Assembly: GCA_025454275.1 (NCBI GenBank)
Contig: JALOOS010000140.1
Span: 1 to 5,911 of the forward strand
DNA: 5,911 nt
Direction: 5' to 3'
DNA from: Desulfobacterales bacterium
Lineage (GTDB): Bacteria; Desulfobacterota; Desulfobacteria; Desulfobacterales; SpSt-501
How positions within the stretch are numbered: the first letter of the stretch is position 1; each line of letters opens with the position of its first letter. Made by a program: the position numbers and the translations under genes. This document shows positions 1 through 3,660 of the stretch, piece by piece. The notes under the pieces are model-generated. The model saw only the letters and a program-made list of their open reading frames with translations. It ran no database searches and was not told the DNA's origin.

Positions 1-783
1 CAGGCCGTCCATGAACGGGATCTTGAGCGCCAGCGCCTTCTCCTGCCAGAAATTGCGCCGGCGGCCGTAGTTCAGGTCCATGATCAGCTGGCAGCCTCTG
101 AGCTCGAGCCGCTCCACCAGCCCGGCCAGGTCCGGGGCCTCCTCCGGGCTGGAGACGGAGGTGGCGTTGATGAGGATCTGCGCCGGCAGCGGCAGCCCGG
201 AAAGAAACGACGGCTCCACCCCCCGTCCCCCGAACTGGGCCACGATCTCCCGCGCCCGGCCGATGTTGCGGCCGACCACCCACACCTCCCGCGCCCGCAG
301 CCAGGTAAGGATGAAGGCCACGGTGCGGGCCGCCCCGCCCGTGCCGAAGATCAGCGCGGTCTTGTCCTCCGCGTGGAAACCCGCGGAGCGCATGGCATCC
401 ATAATGCCGATGGCGTTGGTGTTGTAGCCCTTCAGGCGGTCCCCGTCGCGGACGATCGTGTTGATGGCGCCGATGAACCGCGCCCCTTCGGAGAGACCGT
501 CCAGGAAGGGGATGACCGTCTCCTTGAAGGGCGCGGTGACGTTCGCGCCGGCGATATTCAGCACCTTCAACCCCTCCATGGCCTGTCCCAGGCGCGCCGT
601 GACGTTCGCGCCGGCGATGTTCAGCACCTTCAACCCCTCGAGGGCCTGGCCCAGGCGCTCGGGGCGGACCATGAACGGGACATAGACCGCGTTGACCCCC
701 TGGCGCCTCAGCACGGTGGAGAACATCGCGGGGGAGCGCGAGTGGAAGGCCCGTTCGTCGCTGAGGATGCAGAAGACTTTCAT
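1..783 (-). CDS. aroE: Shikimate dehydrogenase-like protein (AroE family), 3' end outside window
   Basis: AroE reduces 3-dehydroshikimate to shikimate with NADPH in the cytoplasmic shikimate pathway. The visible 261 residues start at ATG 783-781, the point where the family's first strand begins; the ribosome site there is weak. Visible motifs are HSRSP (residues 14-18, substrate-binding serines 15 and 17), NVTAPFK (81-87, with the catalytic-type Lys87), GAINT (105-109), the nucleotide-binding GTGGAAR (147-153) and INATS (205-209). The end of the protein, normally a short C-terminal helix region, lies beyond the left edge. Two oddities stand out. Residues 43-63 and 64-84 are near-identical tandem copies, so the Ser15-Lys87 spacing is 21 longer than the Ser14-Lys65 spacing in E. 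coli AroE. The usual NTD motif reads NTN (121-123), replacing the catalytic Asp with Asn. The fold assignment is firm; activity as a true shikimate dehydrogenase is less certain, and a divergent AroE paralogue is possible. It lies 122 bases after the receiver gene on the same strand. Confidence 0.85.
   Translation of the reverse strand, partial: MKVFCILSDERAFHSRSPAMFSTVLRRQGVNAVYVPFMVRPERLGQALEGLKVLNIAGANVTARLGQAMEGLKVLNIAGANVTAPFKETVIPFLDGLSEGARFIGAINTIVRDGDRLKGYNTNAIGIMDAMRSAGFHAEDKTALIFGTGGAARTVAFILTWLRAREVWVVGRNIGRAREIVAQFGGRGVEPSFLSGLPLPAQILINATSVSSPEEAPDLAGLVERLELRGCQLIMDLNYGRRRNFWQEKALALKIPFMDGL
532..657 (-). repeat. 63-bp in-frame tandem duplication inside the aroE-like gene
   Basis: Two adjacent 63-base units (657-595 and 594-532) match at 58 of 63 positions. 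The mismatched pairs are 535/598, 556/619, 577/640, 579/642 and 586/649. They encode residues 43-63 and 64-84, which differ only by Leu48 versus Met69; the other three changes are synonymous. The unit covers a helix and the following strand that leads into the NVT-x-P-x-K motif. Only the second copy runs on into PFK; the first ends by joining Arg64 of the next copy. Confidence 0.95.
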
Positions 784-905
784 GGCGCACGATTGCAGCC
801 CCGGCAAAACGCCGGAAGCGTCGCGGGAGCCCGGCGCGGCCGGTCACGGGAAGCCCCCGGGCGTCGCCGCATCACGGCATCGAAGCGCCGCGGCCCCTTC
901 CCGGT

Positions 906-1298
906 TCACTCCATCGCGAGCAGCCGCTTGAGACTGCGGGTGATGTCTGCGGCGGAGGCCGGCTTGGCGATGTAGTCGTCGGCCTCGGTCGTCATCCCGT
1001 CGGCATGGCTGTAGCGGGTGGAGGTGACGTGCGAGGCGACCGCCGTAAGCAGGATCACCGGGATGTTGCAGAGCTCGTCGCTGTGCTTGAGCTCTTTGCA
1101 GACCGCGTAGCCGTCTTTTTCCGGCATCATCACGTCCAGCACAATGGCGTCGGGCGGGTTCTCCCGCACCTTGGCCAGCCCCTCGACGCCGTTGTAGGCC
1201 AGCTCGACCTTGAAGCCCTCCTTCTCCAGGTTGCCCTGGACGAGTGCGGCGAAATCGGCCTCATCGTCGACCACCAGGATTCGTTTTTGAGCGACCAT
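906..1298 (-). CDS. Stand-alone response regulator receiver protein (CheY-like)
   Basis: This 130-residue protein is a single receiver domain with no DNA-binding or enzymatic output domain. The signature residues are present: the acidic pair Asp11-Asp12 for magnesium, the phospho-acceptor Asp55 in the IVLDVMMP segment, Thr85, and Lys112 in the YIAKP motif. The spacing between Thr85 and Lys112 is 27, against 22 in CheY, so the loop around residues 88-104 is about five residues longer than usual. The start at ATG 1298-1296 is set by a strong GGAGGT at 1309-1304, five bases upstream. The partner histidine kinase is not in the window. It sits 114 bases downstream of metF on the same strand, so it could be the distal gene of the same transcript or a separate unit. 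Receiver identity is secure; the process it controls cannot be read from the sequence. Confidence 0.93.
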   Translation of the reverse strand: MVAQKRILVVDDEADFAALVQGNLEKEGFKVELAYNGVEGLAKVRENPPDAIVLDVMMPEKDGYAVCKELKHSDELCNIPVILLTAVASHVTSTRYSHADGMTTEADDYIAKPASAADITRSLKRLLAME

Positions 1299-1412
1299 TC
1301 GGCACCTCCACTGGTTGCGACATCCATCGCGGTTGGTTTTTATCGTTGCACGCCACCTGCGGCGGCGTTTGATCAGCGCGTCAGTTCAGGTTGGGTGGGA
1401 GCGGCTCCCGGC

Positions 1413-2342
1413 CTACACCGCCGGCCGCGGATAAAGCCCACCGCGCTCCACGATCTCCGGCACCCGCTCCTCCCACTCGATCGCCATGATGTGGAAACCG
1501 GCGACCCCCTTGACCTCTTTCAGGCGCTGGATGGACTCCACGCAGATCGCGAGCCCCTCTTCGGCCTGCTTGTCCTTGGGTGTGCCGGCCATGCGCTTGA
1601 CCACCTCGTCGGGCACGTCCATGCCCGGCACCTTCGTCTTCATGTAGCGCGCCATGCCGGCCGACTTGAACGGGGTCACCCCGGCCAGGATGAACACCTT
1701 CTCGTGCAGCCCCCGGTCACGGACGAGCGTCATCCACTTCTCGAATTTGTCGAGGTTGTAGATGCACTGGGTCTGGATGAACTCGGCGCCGGCGGCCACC
1801 TTCTTGGCCAGGCGCGGCACGCGGATCTCGAAGGGGTCGGCGAAGGGGTTGGCGGCGGCGCCGACGAACATGGCCGGCGGGCGCTGGATGGGGTCGCCGC
1901 CCAGGAACTTGCCCTCGTCGCGCATGCGGCGCACCGTCTGCAGCAGCTGCATCGAGTCCAAATCGAAGACGTTCTGTCCCTGGGCGTTGTCGCCGAAGCG
2001 CTGGTGATCGCCCGAGAGGCAGAGCAGGTTGTGGATGTCGAAGGAGGCCGCACCCAGGATGTCGCTTTGCAGGGCGATCCGGTTGCGGTCGCGCACCACC
2101 ATCTGCAGCACCGGCTCCAGGCCCATCAGCTTCAGGCGGATGCAGGCCGCGAGGCTGCACAGGCGGCAGACCGAGGTCTGGTTGTCGGTAATGTTGATGG
2201 CATCCACGTGGTTCTTGATCAGCTCGGCCTTGTGCACGATGTGAGAGGGGTCGCTGCCTCGCGGCGGGCCGCACTCGGAGGTCACGGCCAGGTGGCCGGC
2301 GCGCAGGATCTTCTCGAGTTTGCTGGGCGTCTTCGGGCTCAT
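1413..2342 (-). CDS. metF: Methylenetetrahydrofolate reductase, catalytic flavoprotein subunit (MetF)
   Basis: MetF interconverts 5,10-methylene- and 5-methyl-tetrahydrofolate on a flavin in a cytoplasmic TIM barrel. The 309-residue protein has the family landmarks: Glu23 in TSECGPPRG (equivalent to the catalytic Glu28 of E. coli MetF), the NITDNQ strand (50-55), RDRNRIALQSDILGA (84-98), the flavin-contacting LSGDHQ (109-114) and FIQTQ (188-192). An open frame continues upstream to 2627, but the start is placed at ATG 2342-2340: it overlaps the metV stop as ATGA, has a GGGAGG ribosome site at 2358-2353, and matches the family's N-terminal length. The metV-metF pairing marks this as the iron-sulfur-linked acetogen/anaerobe type of the Wood-Ljungdahl methyl branch rather than the NADH-dependent methionine-synthesis type, though that is by context. 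Cys59, Cys62 and Cys67 cluster in a segment where I would expect fewer cysteines; whether they matter is unknown. Confidence 0.93.
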   Translation of the reverse strand: MSPKTPSKLEKILRAGHLAVTSECGPPRGSDPSHIVHKAELIKNHVDAINITDNQTSVCRLCSLAACIRLKLMGLEPVLQMVVRDRNRIALQSDILGAASFDIHNLLCLSGDHQRFGDNAQGQNVFDLDSMQLLQTVRRMRDEGKFLGGDPIQRPPAMFVGAAANPFADPFEIRVPRLAKKVAAGAEFIQTQCIYNLDKFEKWMTLVRDRGLHEKVFILAGVTPFKSAGMARYMKTKVPGMDVPDEVVKRMAGTPKDKQAEEGLAICVESIQRLKEVKGVAGFHIMAIEWEERVPEIVERGGLYPRPAV

Positions 2343-3007
2343 GATCGCAGATCCTCCCTGATGATCTTCCGGGGCCCCCCGGCCCGGTCGGTGGACCAGT
2401 CCTTGATCGGGCTCAGCCGCTCGTACTCCTCCAGGCGGCCGAGCGCTTTCAGCCGGTCGATGATCAGCTGCCAGGCGCACTCCACATCCTTGCTGATTTC
2501 GCACTTGCCGGACGTCGAGCCGCCGCAGGGGCCGTTCAGGAGCCGCTTGGCGCACCGGGTGATCGGGCAGACCGCCCCGGTGACGGCGAGGATGCAGCTG
2601 CCGCAGCCCTGGCAACGTTCGGCCCACACCCCGCGCTCAAGGGCCGCCCCCATGAAGCAGGTGTTGACGCCGGGATAGACCGGCTTGGAGGGGTAGCGCT
2701 CGGCGGTGAACTGGATGCCGACCCCGCAGGCGAGCGAAACCACCGCCTCGAAGGAGTCCATCATGTCGCGGACCTCCTCGAGGTATTCCGTATCGCACTG
2801 GCGCTCGATCGTGCGCTCGCCGACGTTGACCTCGCGGCCCTGCTGGAGAAATACCATGCGCAAGGCGGAGGCGAGGAGCCCCACCTCCTTCTTGCCCCCG
2901 GCCTCGCAGACGGTCACGCACTCGTTGCAGCCGAGAACGAGGACACTGCGCACCCCGGCGAGCTGTTCGACGATCTCCTCGATGGATTTTCGTTCGGCGA
3001 CGATCAT
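2339..3007 (-). CDS. metV: Methylenetetrahydrofolate reductase iron-sulfur subunit (MetV)
   Basis: MetV is the small iron-sulfur/zinc partner of MetF; in Moorella it connects MetF to the HdrABC-MvhD module. The 222-residue protein has 14 cysteines in the family pattern: C27-x2-C30-x3-C34, then Cys71, Cys94 and Cys117 in the N-terminal half. The C-terminal half has C132-x2-C135-x2-C138, C147-x4-C152, and Cys161, 169 and 177 (around RCQGCGSC and NGPCGGS). These suit [4Fe-4S] clusters and a metal site; I cannot assign individual ligands. The start at ATG 3007-3005 has AAGGAGGG at 3022-3015, seven bases upstream. The stop overlaps the metF start by four bases, and mvhD ends 51 bases upstream. No hydrophobic segment or signal peptide is visible, so the protein should be cytoplasmic. 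Confidence 0.9.
   Translation of the reverse strand: MIVAERKSIEEIVEQLAGVRSVLVLGCNECVTVCEAGGKKEVGLLASALRMVFLQQGREVNVGERTIERQCDTEYLEEVRDMMDSFEAVVSLACGVGIQFTAERYPSKPVYPGVNTCFMGAALERGVWAERCQGCGSCILAVTGAVCPITRCAKRLLNGPCGGSTSGKCEISKDVECAWQLIIDRLKALGRLEEYERLSPIKDWSTDRAGGPRKIIREDLRS
2353..2358 (-). promoter_or_regulatory. Ribosome binding site of metF, inside metV
   Basis: GGGAGG on the minus strand lies within the last codons of metV, ten bases before the metF ATG. Together with the ATGA stop/start overlap (2342-2339) it fixes the metF start and implies translational coupling, which would keep the two subunits in balance. Confidence 0.75.
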
Positions 3008-3028
3008 ACGCTGCCCCTCCTTGTCGCT

Positions 3029-3045
3029 CCCCGGCCCGGCCGGGG
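3029..3045 (-). other. Perfect 7-bp GC hairpin between mvhD and metV
   Basis: CCCCGGC and GCCGGGG flank a three-base loop, just upstream of the metV ribosome site (3022-3015). The following minus-strand sequence has no U-run, so it does not look like a terminator. It may limit mRNA decay or tune metV translation, but in such GC-rich DNA it may also be without function. Confidence 0.4.
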
Positions 3046-3058
3046 GCGGTTTTCGACG

Positions 3059-3535
3059 TCAGCGGTTCACCGCGGCCATTGCTCTTGCGGCTGTCTCGGT
3101 GGGCGCTCCCCGGGCGGGTCGGGCCGCCCGGATGGGGTTGGGCCCTGCGCTGAGCACCGCCGCATGGATCTCCTGGGCGAAGCGCACGAACATCGGCGCA
3201 TCGCTCGAGGAGAGGTTGAACATGCGCACCCGGTCCCCGCCGATGCCGATCTGCTCTAATATCTGCCGGGCGCGTTCCACGCGCTTCTTCGCCCGGAAAT
3301 TGCCGGACTGGTAGTGGCAGTCCCCTTCGCGGCAGCCCACGACGGCCACGCCGTCGGCACCCCGCTCGAAGCACCGGAGAATGTGCAGCACATCCACCTT
3401 GCCGGTGCAGGGCACCCGGATGATCCGGATGGAGCTCGGGTAGCCCAGGCGCATCGAACCTGCCAGGTCCGCGGCCGTGTACCCTCAGTAGTTGCAGCAG
3501 AAAGCGACGATGACGGGGTCGAATGGGGCTGTCAT
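3059..3535 (-). CDS. mvhD: MvhD-type [2Fe-2S] electron-transfer subunit, selenoprotein (Sec17 encoded by TGA)
   Basis: MvhD passes electrons between a partner enzyme and the HdrA flavin through a [2Fe-2S] cluster. Read with TGA at 3487-3485 as selenocysteine, the gene encodes 158 residues starting MTAPFDPVIVAFCCNYUGY. The family has CNWC-[SG]-Y here, so Sec17 sits exactly on a conserved cysteine, and homology continues on both sides (ADLAGS at 23-28, IRIIRV at 36-41, VGCREGDCHYQSGN at 66-79). Other likely cluster ligands are Cys13 or Cys14, Cys43, Cys68 and Cys73. ATG 3535-3533 is chosen because GGAGG lies seven bases upstream; a start at 3454 (ATG inside the gene) would lose the N-terminal cysteine motif. 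A SECIS-like hairpin follows the TGA directly. Residues past about 135 form an Ala/Arg/Pro-rich tail of some 23 residues that seems longer than in typical MvhD. The gene lies between hdrA and metV. The alternative, a pseudogene with a premature stop, is unlikely given the position of the TGA and the hairpin. Confidence 0.9.
3438..3484 (-). promoter_or_regulatory. Candidate bacterial SECIS element of mvhD
   Basis: Directly after the UGA, GGGUA (3484-3480) pairs with UACCC (3442-3438). Inside, CGGACCU (3471-3465) pairs with AGGUUCG (3461-3455), with one G-U pair, closing a small loop GGC (3464-3462). The apical loop begins 20 nucleotides after the UGA and has G in its first two positions, as in known bacterial SECIS elements bound by SelB. 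This was folded by eye; no energy was calculated. Confidence 0.75.
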
Positions 3536-3542
3536 TTGCCAT

Positions 3543-3547
3543 CCTCC
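3543..3547 (-). promoter_or_regulatory. Ribosome binding site that sets the mvhD start
   Basis: GGAGG on the minus strand is seven bases before ATG 3535-3533. Another ATG at 3542-3540 touches this site directly and lies in a different frame, so it is too close to be used. The site supports translation beginning upstream of the TGA codon, as expected for a selenoprotein. Confidence 0.75.
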
Positions 3548-3576
3548 GTTTAGGACACCGCTGTGTTGTCTCTCTT

Positions 3577-3655
3577 CAAGGGTCCAAGGGGCCGAGGGAA
3601 GGAATTCGCCCTATCCGTACTCGAACCCTGGAACCCTCGACCCCTTGAACCCTTT
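3577..3655. repeat. Long inverted repeat in the hdrA-mvhD gap
   Basis: Arms 3578-3598 and 3634-3654 are 21 bases each and complementary except at two positions. As minus-strand RNA both exceptions become G-U pairs, giving an unbroken 21-bp stem with a 35-base loop. The arms and part of the loop are built from GGGTTC-like and TCGAGGG-like pieces (for example AGGGTTCAAGGGG and AGGGTTCGAG). On the plus strand the second arm is followed by TTTTT (3653-3657), which looks like an intrinsic terminator, but no plus-strand gene leads into it. It may be a dispersed palindromic (REP or MITE-like) element; that needs the rest of the genome. Confidence 0.8.
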
Positions 3656-3660
3656 TTGTT

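Noticed and set aside
784..905. Terminator or promoter in the gap between the receiver and the aroE-like gene
   Set aside because: Several short GC-rich complementary pieces exist, including CCGGCGTTTTGCCGG near 800-820, but none has a U-run after a stable stem and no promoter pair is convincing.
1398..1410. Small hairpin GGGAG-CCG-CTCCC just after the metF stop as a terminator
   Set aside because: Only a 5-bp stem with no following U-run on the minus strand; too weak to call.
1299..1412. Promoter for the receiver gene (GATAAA-like -10, or a sigma-54 site near GTGGCGTGCAACG)
   Set aside because: No -35 box at suitable spacing from GATAAA, and the GG/GC spacing of a sigma-54 site is not met.
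1005..2678. Long plus-strand open frame (557 codons) opposite the receiver and metF genes
   Set aside because: It is antisense to two well-recognised genes, has His/Leu/Val/Asp-biased composition typical of reading high-GC genes backwards, and shows no family motif.
3059..3454. mvhD as a 131-residue protein starting at the internal ATG 3456-3454
   Set aside because: It would lose the conserved N-terminal cysteine motif, has no good ribosome site, and the homology clearly continues upstream through the TGA.
2637..3542. Minus-strand open frame starting at ATG 3542 and crossing mvhD and metV
   Set aside because: It is an Arg/Gly/Pro-rich shifted frame of two real genes; its ATG abuts the ribosome site, and the protein shows no domain. 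The mvhD frame with TGA as Sec explains the region.
3578..3657. Plus-strand intrinsic terminator (stem plus TTTTT)
   Set aside because: The shape fits, but no plus-strand gene or transcript runs into it, and the inverted repeat is better treated as an element of the minus-strand operon gap.
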